The position numbers and the translations under genes were made by a program. A stretch of DNA of 64,000 nt, from the NCBI GenBank assembly GCA_026936325.1, contig JAPTHN010000025.1, forward strand, positions 1,146,001-1,210,000, written 5' to 3'. This DNA comes from Platynereis dumerilii. Taxonomy: Eukaryota; Annelida; Polychaeta; Phyllodocida; Nereididae. The notes beneath the pieces were generated by a model, which made no database searches, was not told where the DNA came from, and was given only the letters and a program-made list of their open reading frames with translations. Below, in pieces: positions 9,920 to 24,200 of this stretch; the stretch's first letter is position 1; every line of letters starts with the position of its first letter.

Positions 9920-12002
9920 TGCAACAATAAAAGACAATATATCATCACCATATCATAAATGGAAGTTAATTTGCATTCCACTCATTAGGTTGGTACTTCT
10001 GATATTTGGCGTTTGCCTATGCTATCTAAGGCTCGGTAACCTGTTTATTGTGGGTTGAATGTCAGCATCTGCTTGTAGGTCCTTCAAAGAATAAAAGTAC
10101 TATGGCTGCTTCCACCTCAAAACCCTACCCCCCCCCCCCCCGGCCCCAGAAATAATCAAGGTTACTCTTGCTGCTGGATGACCCCATCACCCACAAAAAA
10201 AAAATGTAACAGTTATGCCCCCTCCACCCCTTGCCCAATGAATTATTATTGCTTGGCCACCCCCCCCCCCCTTTTGAAAGGCTATAGCTTTGCCTCTGTA
10301 CTTATAGTTCACACAAATAACTGCTCTGTCTTGTGTCTGTGTCATACATGAGTGGTCAGATTCTCTAAGAGGCTCAGAGAAGGAAGGCTGCTGATGAAGT
10401 TTACTCAGTAAGAGGACTCCTATCATTTGACCTCGAAAATGTTCAGGTCAGATGTTAGTTATACCAAAATATTGACATTACTTGTTATAATGATTGGATT
10501 CCACGAATAAATTACAAATAATTATGTGAATATACATTTGTCAACATCAAAGCATATTTTTTATCACGTATTGAATTGTAAATTGATTAATTTAACTATG
10601 AATAAGGTTGCCAAATATCGTGATAGTGAGACCTGTGGAATAATATCACTTATAATTCCTCTCAATGTTTCGATTGGACTGTGCTAATTAGCTCTTATCA
10701 TGTGTCATAACTCTGAATGGAAGCATTTGATTAACTGCTTTTACTTCTATTTAATGTTGAACAAGTTGAGAGTCTATTGATATTGACAGTGTTTTGACTC
10801 TCAACTAATACAGTTTAATGTGCCCATAAATGAATGAGTCACAGTGACAGCCACTGCCCACTAGCCCATTGCTTCTGCTGCAGACAAAGCATTGGCTAGC
10901 AGTCTGCAGCCAAGCCTTCTGGGGATTAGCACAGGCCAGGCTGTCAATACCAAACACACACAACATGCAGTGTGCTATTACAAGCTCCTTTGTAGCCAAT
11001 TGAACAACATATAGACTACCTACCCACTGCATCATCCTTACGAATTGTTATTCTTTCATAAGATGTGCAAACCACATTTGCTGTGGATCATTCTGTCTGC
11101 ATCAACCATTCCCCTGCGAGTGATAGCATCAGTTGCATGGTGCTGCTTTTCCACAAGGTGGAGCTGTTGTAGTTTAGATAGCAGTTGTGCCCCCTGGCTG
11201 ACATACAAAATGTTCCTGGAAAGGTTCCATTTGGAATTGTCTGCTTTTGTCTACTTGTCTTTAGCCTCAAGAGTTTAATACTGGAGATGACGTTAAAGTT
11301 CTATCATTGTTTGGAAACTTATCGTTCTAATCATGGGTGGATGTCATTTATATAATCGCGATTTGTTCTCTTTAAATTGTTGTACCATGAGCATTGAATA
11401 TATTACAATTACTGAAATGATATAGAATACTTGCTAAAAAATAATATAGTGGCATGCTTGCTTAAGTTGCTATTAATTGAAAAAATTCTGTGAATATGGT
11501 AGGCCTGGTAGACTTATTACAATTCCAAAATCCAGTATTCAAGATTGATGATAAGCTATATCATTTATTGGAGCATCACCGTTTATGACTTTTAGTTAGT
11601 GATTATGTCAGATTTTCCTGAAATGGTGCTGATTGTCAAAATGTCTTCACACAGCTGATGAGTCCCGGGTATGATTCTTGGTCCAATTGGACTTTTTAAA
11701 TGGCTGCGTTTTCTCCAGTCCCTATTTGTTGGACAAAAAAATTTATAATCACACACATGGGAAGGAAAAAATACATCTTCAGGAAATATTTCATTATTCT
11801 ACAGGGGTCAAACGGAGAAAGCTGATTATAAGGACATTTAAAATGCGAACTTTCAGCTTGCAGATATTTGAAGTTTTACCAAGGTTTGACTAGGGTCTGG
11901 TCTAGGAGTCCACACTAAAATGCTGACTCTTGTAATTCAAAATTATGTAGCCCTGTAGCACCTACCAATATACTTTATTCATTTGAAGCTATTCCTTTTC
12001 AG
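9920..12002. other. Intergenic or upstream-intron sequence
   Basis: Contains long C/G homopolymer runs (about 10128-10142 and 10259-10271) and the second copy of the repeat at 10800..11020. No exon of the giant gene's Cys-rich type is visible, although its first seen exon starts in mid-module at 12003. Confidence 0.45.
10800..11020. repeat. Dispersed repeat, diverged copy of 6380..6640
   Basis: Shares the ordered landmarks CTGCCCACT, CTGCAGACAAAG, GTCTGCAGCCAAGC, CACACAACA and TGTAGCCAATTGAACAACAT with the other locus. The class is unknown. Confidence 0.5.
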
Positions 12003-12283
12003 ATTTTACTGCGATTCCTTGGGCTTGGAACAACCGAGGGGAGAATGTGATGCTGGATATTATTGCACAGGTGGAGCCACCACTGCTACACCAGTGGCTC
12101 CCTCTGAAGGAGGTTTATGTGAAGCAGGTTATTATTGTCCCTCTGGAAGTACCGAGATGATTTCATGCATCGCGGGAATGTATTGCCAAAACTCGGGACT
12201 TTATTACCCAGACGGAAATTGCACCGCAGGATATTATTGCTTGGCAGGAGCTGAGGTTGCTAACCCAACAGATGGAACTACTG
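12003..12283 (+). CDS. Giant gene e1 (end of block 0)
   Basis: Starts in mid-module after TTTTCAG with one base completing a split codon, then FYCDSLGL; donor GTAAG. Holds five CxxGxYC-type units and ends ANPTDGTTG, the end-of-block marker also seen in e13, e24, e38 and (degenerate) e48. The phase-2 entry shows that upstream coding exons exist. Confidence 0.92.
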
Positions 12284-15200
12284 GTAAGATTTTTTAAAAT
12301 TTTACTTTTGTTTTACTGGTAAGAGTTTTGAAAATTTTACTTGTGTTTTACTTTACCTTAACCTTTTATTTAAATGTAATGATCATGTTCTGTAGTTATA
12401 TCGTGCCTAGAAGGTTATGAACTGAGCTAACCCCACCCAGTCCGTTTTATGAAGAACATTCAGTGACGCTTTACAATTATAGCTTTTACGGAGTTGAAAA
12501 ATATTTTCATTTTTCAATCATCAAATGTTTTTTCCCATTCTCTTAGAAGATTCTCTTCTATTACAGAATTGTTTGTGAAGTCATGCTGGTGTGTATATAA
12601 ATATCCTTTGCAGAACAATGAAATATGTCACATTGTCACGACACTTTTTGTGAAGCTTGCAGATACTGAGCCAGAAAATATATTGATGTACATAAGAATA
12701 TGGCCATTAGCATTAAACAAGCTTCAGACTGGCTAAAGATACAGTAAAGTACATTAAAAGACTGACCCTCCATCCCCTTCCAATTGCCGATCCTGGGTTT
12801 GATTCCTGTTGTAACCAGGCTACCAGAGTGCACAAATACTGAAATACATGATGTGAAACCCCTTTCCTATCCATCCATCTTCCATTTAACGCATACTTTT
12901 TCATTTGCTATCTTCTCGCAGGTAACTTGTGTCCCACTGGCCACTATTGTCCAGTGGGCAGTGCATCTGGTCAAGCGTGTCCACCGGGGACTTTCATGAA
13001 CATCACCGGTTCTGCTGCGGAGAACGACTGCTATACATGCACTATGGGGTATTACTGTGCTGGATATGGTAATATTGTACCCTCTGCTGAGTGCAATAGT
13101 GGATATTATTGCCCTCCTGGAATGATCGAGGCAGAACCAAGCACATACATTTGTCCGCAAGGTTAGTATCATTTCTTCTATTGCAAGCTCTTGTAACCAG
13201 GGTCGTCAGTTTCATTTTAAAGTGGTGGGGCAAATCCAGCCGAATCCTTCGAGGAAAATGTCCAGGAAAACTTAATTTTCTTCATACACGAACATCCAAG
13301 CTCTTTGCCCAAAAAAGAAAAAGGCCGCGCCTACACTGACGCCACTGCTTGTAACGTGACTTGGGTCTGATTATTGGATGAAAGTTTCAATCGTCCTTCA
13401 ACTCACTGTGGTGCCCTCCTCTTGTCCTAATTGGCCTCCTCAGTGCATAAATACAGGATGTCATACCTGGCATTCCAGAACTCAACAACAACATCAAAAC
13501 ATCAACACCATTTTCGTCACCTCAAAATTCGACATTTTCCTCTACTTTTGGTATCTCAAAGCAGCCATACACATTGGGAATCAACCACAGACGTTTCTAC
13601 ATCGTACAGACAACACCAGGACCTAATTCTCAGGTCAAAAACGTTTTACTTTTATCCTGTTCACTTTTAATGAAAATCATGAATTTGACTACAATCCGAA
13701 TAGTCCAAATTATCATCTTCATAATTACACATTTCTATTATCCAAACCTTAAATACTATTTTGAACAAATCACTTTCATAATTACAACTTATCACGTTCA
13801 TAATTCATATTATCTTCCCTGTTCCACACAATTATATTTACCCACACAACTTCTGTCCAAAATTATTCCACACATTAGTCATTACTATTTTACTTGACAA
13901 TTACATTATCTTACTTGATAATACATTATTTGAACCTATTTGAATAACAATATTATAGTACAATAATTAAAATCACCGTTATTCACTCCCACTATCCAGT
14001 TTCCACTGTGACAACTATATTCAGTGGTTTTACCTCCCACAACTATATTCAGTGGTATTAAATGCCACAACTTCTATATTCAGTGGTATTACCGCCACAA
14101 TTTATTACCCCACAATTGTATTCACCCCACAATAAAATAATAAAATTTCTGTGCGATTTCATCCACAATCATAATTCCTGGTATTACCCGCCACAACTTT
14201 ATTCCGCGTATTAACCCCACCACTATAATCAGTACTATTCCCACAACTTCTATATTTAGTATTACCAACACAACTCCATTCAGTGTATAACGTAACACAT
14301 TTTATATTCAGTGGTATTCCATTCAGTGGTATAACGTACCACATTTTTTATTCAGTGGTATTATCCACCTGAACTACATTCAGTGTATTACGCGCTACAT
14401 TTATTTCCAGTGGTTTTAACCGTTTTATGCACCACAACTATATTCAGTGGTATTACGCGCCACAACTATATTCAATGCTAATTATATTCACTCGTATTAC
14501 GCCCACAATTATATTAAGTGGTATTATGCGCCACAACTATATTTCAGTGGTATTACGCGCCACAACTATTTTCAGTGGTATTAATTTTCCGTGGTATTAT
14601 GCGCCACAACTATACTTCAGTGGTATTATGCGCCACAACTCTTTTCAGTGTATTTATTTTCAGTGGTATTATGCGCCACAACTAATTTTTTCAGTGGTAT
14701 TACGCGCCACAACTATATTTCAGTGGCCACAACTATGTTCAGTGGTATTAATTTTCCGTGGTATTATGCGCCACAACTATACTTCAGTGGTATTATGCGC
14801 CACAACTCTTTTCAGTGGTATTTATTTTCAGTGGTATTATGCGCCACAACTATTTTTTCAGTGGTATTACGCGCCACAACTATATTTCAGTGGTTTACGC
14901 GCCACAACTATGTTCAGTGGTATTAATTTTCCGTGGTATTATGCGCCACAACTATATTCAGTGGTTTTACGCGCCACAACTCTTTTCAGTGGTATTTATT
15001 TTCAGTGGTATTATGCGCCACAACTATTTTTTCAGTGGTATTACGCGCCACAACTATATTCAGTGGTATTATGCGCCACAACTATATTCAGTGGTATTAT
15101 GCGCCACAACTATATTCAGTGGTATTATGCGCCACAACTATTTTTCAGTGGTATTACGCGCCACAACTATATTCTGTAGTATTATGCCACAATTTTATTC

Positions 15201-18200
15201 AGTACGCCACAAATATATTCAGTGGTATTACGCGCCACAACTTTATTCCGTTTATTACGTGCCACAACTATATTCAGTGGTACTGGTACTACACGCCACA
15301 ACACATAATTCATTGTATTATTTATTACGGCCACAACACATAATTCATTGCGTTATATATAGACTGTAGTTTCAAATTTCTGCTGCCTCCTCTTTCTCTT
15401 TTTCAGCCGCAATGGCAAAGGGGAAAGCTACAAAGAAGAGGGCAACCTTGCAGACTCGACCAACTCGTTCACGACAACCACCTGCTCACCTCCGAAATGA
15501 CAGATCTCACTCACCCGACCACACACCCATGAACAACCCCACTTCTGAAAACCAAACAATGGCCGACACTCTGTCAGAGTTGAAATTGATTCTCCTCCAA
15601 CAACAGCAGGAGCACCAAGAACTTGCAGAAGTGGTAGCTAATCTGGTGAAAAATCAGAACTACGCTCAACAGCTGACACCTCCACCAAATGCAACATCAC
15701 CACTGCCATCCCCAGCACAGCATCCAACATCAGCAATCCCTTCAAGCTCAACTCAAGTTTACCAGGTTCCCCCGGCACTACAGCCACAGGTTTGCCAGAT
15801 TCCCACGGCACCACAGCCACCTACTCCCTCTACCTCCTCAGATGAAACACGTGAATTGTCGGTTTATTTCAACCCCACCACACAACACAGGCCATTGCAG
15901 GCTGCTGGCACACCACTTGGACAAAATATTCCTCACAAAACCAAGAAGAGCATCTGGGAACACAAATTTGTAGAGCTAGCAGATCTCCTCAACCCCCACA
16001 AGCACTCGTCCTACACCTTAGCACTTGACACCCGAGGGGATCAACCACAGCTCAACCTTTCAGCCAAGAAACGCAAAAGTTTGTCACAGACGGAATGGGC
16101 AGCGGCGATGGATATTTTCATCGCTGTCTATGTTGACAAATACCCGGAACAAGTCAACCACATGCTCTCTTACGCCCAACATGTCAAGGACCTCATGACC
16201 AATGGAGCAGACTGGCATTATTACGATCATCAATACAGAGTGGACAGAGAGTACACAGCATGTTCTTGGCTGTTGGTCCGTCAAGACCTTGAACTAAGGG
16301 CATTCCACCATGGAACCAGTGGCTTTGGCAACAACCAGGCCTTTCAGGACAACACAGAGCAGGCCTACAGGGACCATGTCCCAAATGGTTACTGTTTCAA
16401 CTACCACAACCGGAACACAAAGTGCACCAAACAACGCTGTGAATATCGTCACTACTGCCCAAAGTGCTATGGACCACACCCCACCTTCATGCAATGCAGA
16501 TCTGACAAGAACAGCACCAGAAATGACACCAGAAATGACAACTACTCCAGACATGGTGACCGACATTCCAACTCCAAGCACCATCAAAGTAGGAAGACTA
16601 CAACATCTGCTGAAGGATTATCCTCATAAGCAACACATTGTTGTTAATGCTTCCAAAGTGCGTGCCTTTGGCTTTTGCCAGGTACAAAAATCCAGCCTGT
16701 TTATCACATCTTTGGCTTTGGCCAGGTGTGCGGTGCCTTGGCTTTGGCCAGACACCTGTCAATCTACTGAGATATGACTTGGCTTTTGCCAGTCAATCTA
16801 CTGAGCTATGACTTGGCTTTTGCCAGTCACATCTGGAGACGTCTTCTGCGATTGTGCCTTGGCTTTTGCCAGACACGCTGTGCAGTCTCCCACATCATAC
16901 CCCTGTTGACTCTCCCAGGGCAGGTCTTCAGTTTTACTGGGATGCACTCGGACATTTCATGTGCCTCGCTATGGCCATTTCATGCATCCCAGTTCTGGAC
17001 AATCGTTTACGCATGCAAACTCTTGTAAATCATGACAAAGACTGTATATACGTTTGTAGGGTCAGTTGACCACCTAGTACCACTCCCGGTGTTATATATC
17101 TGTTTTGTTAATTACTTCATTACTTGACTACTTCTCAAATGTCTGATTACGTATGATGTCTCATCATTGATTTAATTCATTTTATCGTATGTCATTACTT
17201 AAATGTTCAAACCGTCATACAAATGTTCAATTTGATTTCAAACTGCCATTCAATTTTCCTATTTTGAATTAAACAAATTTAAACCCAAAGTTCCTCTCTG
17301 TTGTGACTGACTTAGCAAAAATAGTGATTTACTCAAAACAACTCTATTTTCTCATCCACCTCTGCACACAGGGCATCCTAAAGGGCCAGACTGATGTGGC
17401 AGATAGATTAGGGCTAGATCTGTCTGTAGCAACTGTAGATAGATGCATACAGTGTCGAGAATAGGCAGAAATCACTAAATCTGATGCATTTGACTGCTAT
17501 CTGGCCCACCTGTCTGTAGCTTAGGGGGGACCAGTCCATTGATGCATAGAGTCAGGGCCTACATAAGCTCTTGATAGAGTAGCTGGTTGCCATTGGATTG
17601 AAGCGATGTGATTGGTTGATGTCGTCTGGCTGGTTCCCGCCGTCTTTGCTGCTGTAAACAAGTAGTGTTTGGGCTTCCCGCTAGGGGGACACTCTCCGTA
17701 GCCATTTAACGTGCAAAATGCGTACCAGCGCTAGTGGATTTGTATGCTGTGCCTATGGTGTTGGGCTTGCCATTGTTGTCCTGAGTTGTGATTACAACAA
17801 TAAAATCATATAAAGGATATTTGTGTGTAACCAAATTAGTGTTGTAGTGATCGACGAAAATATCGCCGATGATAATCGCCACTGTCAACATCGATTTTAT
17901 ATTTTAAAGCTCTTGAAGAGATCTATTTAACACAGCAAGAATTATATCTGTATGGCTTGTGTTATAGTGAAATAATCGTCAAGATTGAGGTTATTTCTCA
18001 GTAGAAAAATAATCGATTTAGGATTGATTATCGAATCAGAAGGGTCAATGATCGATGTTGAAAATCTGACCGATTCCCATCACTAAACCAAACACAGTTA
18101 ATGAATTATGATTATATCATTATGATTATATCAATTGTCATAAATGTAGCTTTATTTAGATCGGTAGAAACTGGGGGGTCGGCCCGGGTCGCCTCGGGGG

Positions 18201-21200
18201 TCGTCTCGGGCGGTCGTCTCGGGGGTCACCTCGGGGGGTCGCCTCGGGGGGGGGGTTGCCTGGGGGGGTCGCCTGGGGGGATATTACTCTACATAACTCA
18301 GTATTAACACGACTTGGCAAGCCCTACAAACTTTCATCTCTCCCAATTCAACATAAGTATCAATCAAAACACTTTAGTGCCGAGAATAGTCGGAAATCTG
18401 GCATTTTCAATGCATTTTGATATCCCCACTTCGCCATGTTGAACAAAAACAATCAAAATTTCACTGGCCCTAACGATCTGCATTTCAGCCAAACAACACC
18501 ATTACAAACCCCAAATATCCTCTGAATCTTTGCTTTTCATCTTTATTTTATAAAATATAATCCAACATTGCTTGATAAAGACATTAAAAAGCCACACTGT
18601 GGCAGAATTCATGACAACTTCCAGCAGTGCAGGCTGCCATGCCATCTTGTCCTTCTTGCTCAGTTCACTAGGACTGCCTCTTCCTGTCTCTATTGGCCAA
18701 TCAGAGCGCTCTATTGGGGAGTCCCATGACATCATATCACAATGCTACAATGTGATTGGTTGGATCCTGCTGGTGTGTTAAATATAGCCACCATGTGCTT
18801 GGCACCCTGGATTAGCATGGGCAACCATCTGCATGCAGGTGTGCAGTGTTGTGTTGTATTCACTATTGTGAGATAAATTATCTCACAATATTCTGGCCAT
18901 AAGGTCCAATTCACCTTATGTCACCTCCCCATAGACCATGGAATATATCTGTGAAGCTTAATTTATGTAAGTACAGCCAGTGAGGTGGTCACTTCATTGC
19001 TCAGTTTTGTGACTTCTGACAGCTGACAAACAGACCTGAATTTTGACAGCTGACAAACTCAGCTGACTGGTCTTGGTTTTATGTTTGCCTTTGAGTCAAT
19101 CATTAGACTAGCACAGGGGGGATAATTAGACTGGCAGGTTTCAGTGCAAATGATTCATCATCATCATCATCATATTTATATTTGTGTTAAATTTTTCGCA
19201 TGTCCAGGATCTTTCCGTTGCCCTAACACAATATTGGACTAGGGGGGCCAGCCCAACTATCCAGCTCTGGAGGTGCACATTCCATGTGCTTTTCTAGTTC
19301 TAAATTGAAGTACAATTTTTCAATATCATAAACAAAGACTCAATAGCTATAACTGTGACATCCAAACTAGCCACGTGGAAAATCCTGTAATCGCGGGTCT
19401 GCTGGCTGGGTGCACCAGCCATATAGACAATACACTTCTTGGCAAATCCTCTAATTGTTTCAGGTTATTATTGCCCACAAGGAAGCTCGGAGCCAGTCCG
19501 TTGTGATTCAGGAACTTACCAGGATGAACAAGGAAAAGGCTCATGCAAAGTTTGTCCTCAAGGATATTTCTGCGACAACACAATTGATCCTGTTGTCCTG
19601 TTCAACAATTCACACTGTCCTGAAGGTTAGTAAAATTCTTTAAAATATCCATTGATATAATATGATGAAAGAACATCCTGGAAATGCAAAGTACAAGTCT
19701 TAATCAATTTTGATTAAAACACAAATTTTAGGATACATGCGCTATGTCTGTTATGCTCATGTTTCAAATTTCTCTACACAGGATACTACTGCCCTCTAGG
19801 GACAAAGTATGGAACAGAATTTCCTTGCCCTAGAGGAACTTTCGCGAACTACACTGGCTTGCAAAATGTAACTGACTGCCAGCCGTGTCCTGCAGGGTAT
19901 TACTGTGATATGATGGCGCAGCTGACTTATAGCAAGATCTGCACTGCTGGGTAAGGAAGATTTGGTTTGAAAGATATTACACATTGATCAAATATTAATC
20001 GTCTTTTTTTAACCAGAAACATACTTAACTTATGTTGCTAAAATGAGTATATGAGCTACAAGACAGGGGAAGGGTTGCTTGGTTGGTTATCAGTTATCGC
20101 AGCATATTCATGGGATTTTGAATGATTGAGTTTCATGAGCTTTGCAAACTTGGGGTTGAGGTGTTTTATCTTAATACCTGGTGCTTAATTTGCAAAATTT
20201 TTAAGAAAACCTGTAAGAAGTCTTAAGAATGTTGCATTCGCAAAATTGTCAAAAACTTTGGCGAGCATTTGTACTCTGTCCTTGTAGAACGATCTTTTAA
20301 AAAAATAATTTGAAAATTTGACATTTTGTTGTATGATTGTGAGACGCACAATAGACAAAGTTGTTATGAACTATTATCAAATGTCTTTTCCAGCTATTAC
20401 TGCAGACAATATGCTTCATCAGGAACACCAAGCCAAGGGTATGATGCTGACTATTGCCCAGTTGGTCATTTCTGTCCCGAAGGGACTTCCGAGCCACAGA
20501 AGTGTCCAATTGGCATGTTTTCGGATGTCAGCCTAATTGAGGAAGTTGCCCAGTGCAAAAATTGTACTCCTGGTAAATAATCACCGTAAACATTTTGTTG
20601 AACATTTAGATTTGAAGTCTTCGGGTTAATTGGTTGATGTACATAGTGTACTATCAGTTACACCCTGCTTGTTTCGAGGGTACGGGAATATACACCACGA
20701 AGGACTCCATACACCACGAAGCCGAAGGCTGAGTGGTGTATGGAGGCCTGAGTGGTGTATATTCCCGTACCCTCGAAAAACGAGCAGGGTGTAACGGTTT
20801 TATCCTCAGACTTCTTGTTTTATTGATGCCCATAGATTTTCTTGCAAACTGGGTCTGAAATGTCTTTCAGTAACAAAGGAAGAGCTTTGTGACGTCATCA
20901 CCAGTACTGCCACCAGGATGATGTCACAATGGCTTAAACAATGGCATTGTGACGTCATGACTATTGTTGCCGCAAGGATGACGTCATAACAATCCTATGG
21001 TCGCAATTGTGACATCATTGTTTATATCCCACAATAGGCAGTGACGTTCTGGCAAAATACCATGTGATTCACACCATGTGGTTCATCGTTGTGAACCACA
21101 TGCATCTCATTATCTGACGTTGTTATGTAAACAATGGGCAGTAAAGTGATGACGTCACAATGTTTTGACGCTCTGATTGGTCGGTGTGGTTGCTAGGGAT

Positions 21201-24200
21201 CTTTTTGCGGCCATTCAAACAAAATAGTGCCTCTTGAAATTATTAATTATTTTTACTGGAGGTCTATTTTTATTGTGGGATATAAATAAAACTTAATGGG
21301 AGTGTGGTTCACAGCAATGAACCTCACTCATGTCAGGTCTGCTGCAGAATAAACACTCGTCCTTCGGACTCGTGTTGTATTCTTCCGCGACCTGACATTC
21401 ATGAGGTTCATTGCTGTGAACCACACTCCCATTAAGTTTTATTATAATCTCATACACCCTGTCTGGTGAAGACAGACAGGGTGTACGGTGTCATACACCT
21501 CAGCTCTCAACCAATCAGAATCTAGGATTCACACTGGACTGAGGATAAATACATGTACTTGTTTGATGTACTTAAGGTTCAGCATTCTTATGAGGCTGAA
21601 TCTCAATTTGAAACATTATGCTCCCTTTTTTTTATCTGACCTGTTTCTGTTGTCAGATATTTAGGAAAGTGACCCAGTCTCACATCTCTAAACAATTTAC
21701 AATAGAATATGCATTATTAGGGAACTCAGGCAGAATTAAAATAGTTTTGAAAGGGAAATTTGTCTAAGACATTATCAGCTGCTCGCTGAAAGTGTCAGTG
21801 AAGAAATAATTTGATGCTATCACGATTCTTTCATATTGAGTGAGGCTTGTGTGCAACATATATCGAATGAAACATAAAAAGTATTACTTATAGCTCGTTT
21901 ATAAGTCTTTCATTATAGTACATTATTTGAAAAAAATTGTTATCTTTTTCTCCATTTCATATTCCAGGTTATTACTGTGATTCACCAGGCTTGTCAGCAC
22001 CCTCTGGCCCCTGCTCTGCCGGATACTACTGCCCACTGAGCGCTGATCGTTCAACTTTCTTGGATTGTCCAGCTGGATCCTTCTGTCCTAATGCCAGTTA
22101 CGCACCTTCACTTTGTCCTAATGGTAAGAGAAATATCTTCTTTTAAATGTTTTTGCAAGCAGGCTATATTTAATATGCTTTTGGTAATACTTGATCAACA
22201 TAAATATGTTAAATTGGTGACTTTACTTTAATTCCTGTCACCGACTGATCAGAACAAAATGAATTAGCACCTCGGATGGGACTCGAACCCACAACCTCCG
22301 GATTAGAAGTCCGACGCGCTATCCATTGCGCCACCGAGGCCTATATGTGACCATACTCAATCCAAATTTGTTAAATTTCAGGTTTTTCATCCAAAATAGT
22401 TGTCAATAAGTCCAAAATCAATTTGTATTGTTAAATATAATAAATGGGAGACAGATGGTTCTCCCTCTAAATTCACTAAAAACGGGAGTGTTTTCTGGTG
22501 TATGAATGCATTGGCCCTGTTTGGAAAACCACAGAAAGTGTTGGAATGCTGGAATATAACGCAGATTGGTCTTAAGATTCGGGTATTATGTACTGCGGAA
22601 AATTCTTTAAAAATGTTCAGCAACGGTTAGAAAGTTCCTTCATCAAACATTTTCACTTCAATTTATTAAGACCGATATAGCAATGTGCATGCCATCTGTA
22701 CTGAAAAGAATTCGAATTTCTTTTCTTGGGCAATGGCAACAGTTATTTGAGAAAGGATTGGAGAGTTTTCTGGAAGGGGATAGATTATTTACTCCATCTA
22801 TTGTTTGGGGTGCAGATGATTCTAAGAATATATTTTTGCTAAAATGTAGACACATATCCGGGAAAAAAATTTCATGAAGGATGGTTGGTACGTTGATATG
22901 TACGTGTAAAGTGCAACCCTCTACGGCAAGTTCCGGCCACTCACAAGGCTTGATGAGACAATCAGGAAAAGCTACAGTGCTTGCACATCACTTTCATGTG
23001 ACATGTATTTTACTTTCTTTGTTTTATCGTAAGTGAACTGTAAAAAGAAGTCTGAGGAACGTTGATGCTCAAGGGTGTTCCTTAAAGAAAGAGGAGGAAA
23101 ATCAACAAGACAAGATATATACAATTAAGATTCCTTAAAAATCAAGTATATATTTTGACTCTTTAAATTGCAGGCACATTCAGCAATGCTACGAACCTTC
23201 AATCAGAAGGACATTGCACGTTGTGCCCTGGAGGTTATTATTGTGCAACCCCTGGATTGGTAGAACCTACAGGACTTTGTGGAGAGGGATATTACTGCCC
23301 TGAAGGATCATCGGAAAAAGAGCCTGTCTCGAACTTCTGCCCCATCGGCCATTTTTGCCCTGAGGGTGTATCTGCTCCTGTGCCTTGTCGAAACAATAGT
23401 GCTGTAAGTATTACTTTAGTGACCCATCTGTGGGAGGTATTCAAGGAATTTCAATCTATTAATTAAGCTGATTTTTCGGTCTAGAACTTCATGGACTATA
23501 CATTGATTATAATCAATATTAATATATGACAAGCTGAAATACAATTCCTGATTTGTGCCACGAAAACTTATATTGCACTGGGCACTTTGTAATGATTGTA
23601 TAATATTTTGTAATATTATAGTTGTTAATAGTTACTTTATATCTGCCCAGGTCAATCACACTCACGCCATTATGTGCTACCCATGTTCAGCCGGCTACTA
23701 CTGTGCAAGAGCCGGCGAAGAAACCATATGTCCTGTTGGCTTTTATTGCCCGGCAGGAACCGGTCTTGATTGGAAGGCTTGTCCGAGAGGGACATACAGT
23801 GGCCAAGAAGGGTTATATGACATTTCTCAATGTATACCATGCCCTGCTGGGAAGTATTGTGGTGGAGAACATCTATCTGCACCTTCAGGTGGGTTAAAGT
23901 TCTGATTTTTTTTAATGTGCAAACTGTCATAGTGTTTTGAATTGACATTGCTGAAAAAAAAAGGAATGTACATATATATCCATTATCCCATCATAAGTGA
24001 CACATATCATCAATTTACAAATTCTAGACTTGTAGTCTTGTACGTCACTCAGACTAAGTTGGGAGTTCTTAATTTCTTTTGTTTGTGCTACCTTTTCAAG
24101 TAGTCAGACGATATTCACGATAATATGCCTGAATGAAAATGTCAGGGATTTTGATTTGATACTATAAAAGTCTTCTTTTAAACCTTGATGAAAATTATTT

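Larger units (their letters stand above)
13162..19463 (+). other. Large intron between e2 and e3 (6.3 kb)
   Basis: Filled by a 28-bp minisatellite, a Gag-like retroelement fossil, a TTGGCTTTTGCCAG repeat patch, a hAT MITE and a G-rich patch at about 18165-18290 (repeated GTCGCCTCGGGG units, resembling those of the 240-bp array). No missed exon of the Cys-rich type is seen, and the e2/e3 junction is in phase. Confidence 0.8.

Noticed and set aside
14427-15369. Long overlapping plus-strand ORFs (up to 250 codons) full of repeated APQL/RHN motifs
   Set aside because: They are frames through the 28-bp minisatellite; all three frames are open for the same reason and none resembles a protein.
22387-22877. 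Overlapping ORFs on both strands between e6 and e7
   Set aside because: Neither frame shows a known family pattern, and the e6/e7 junction is complete without them.
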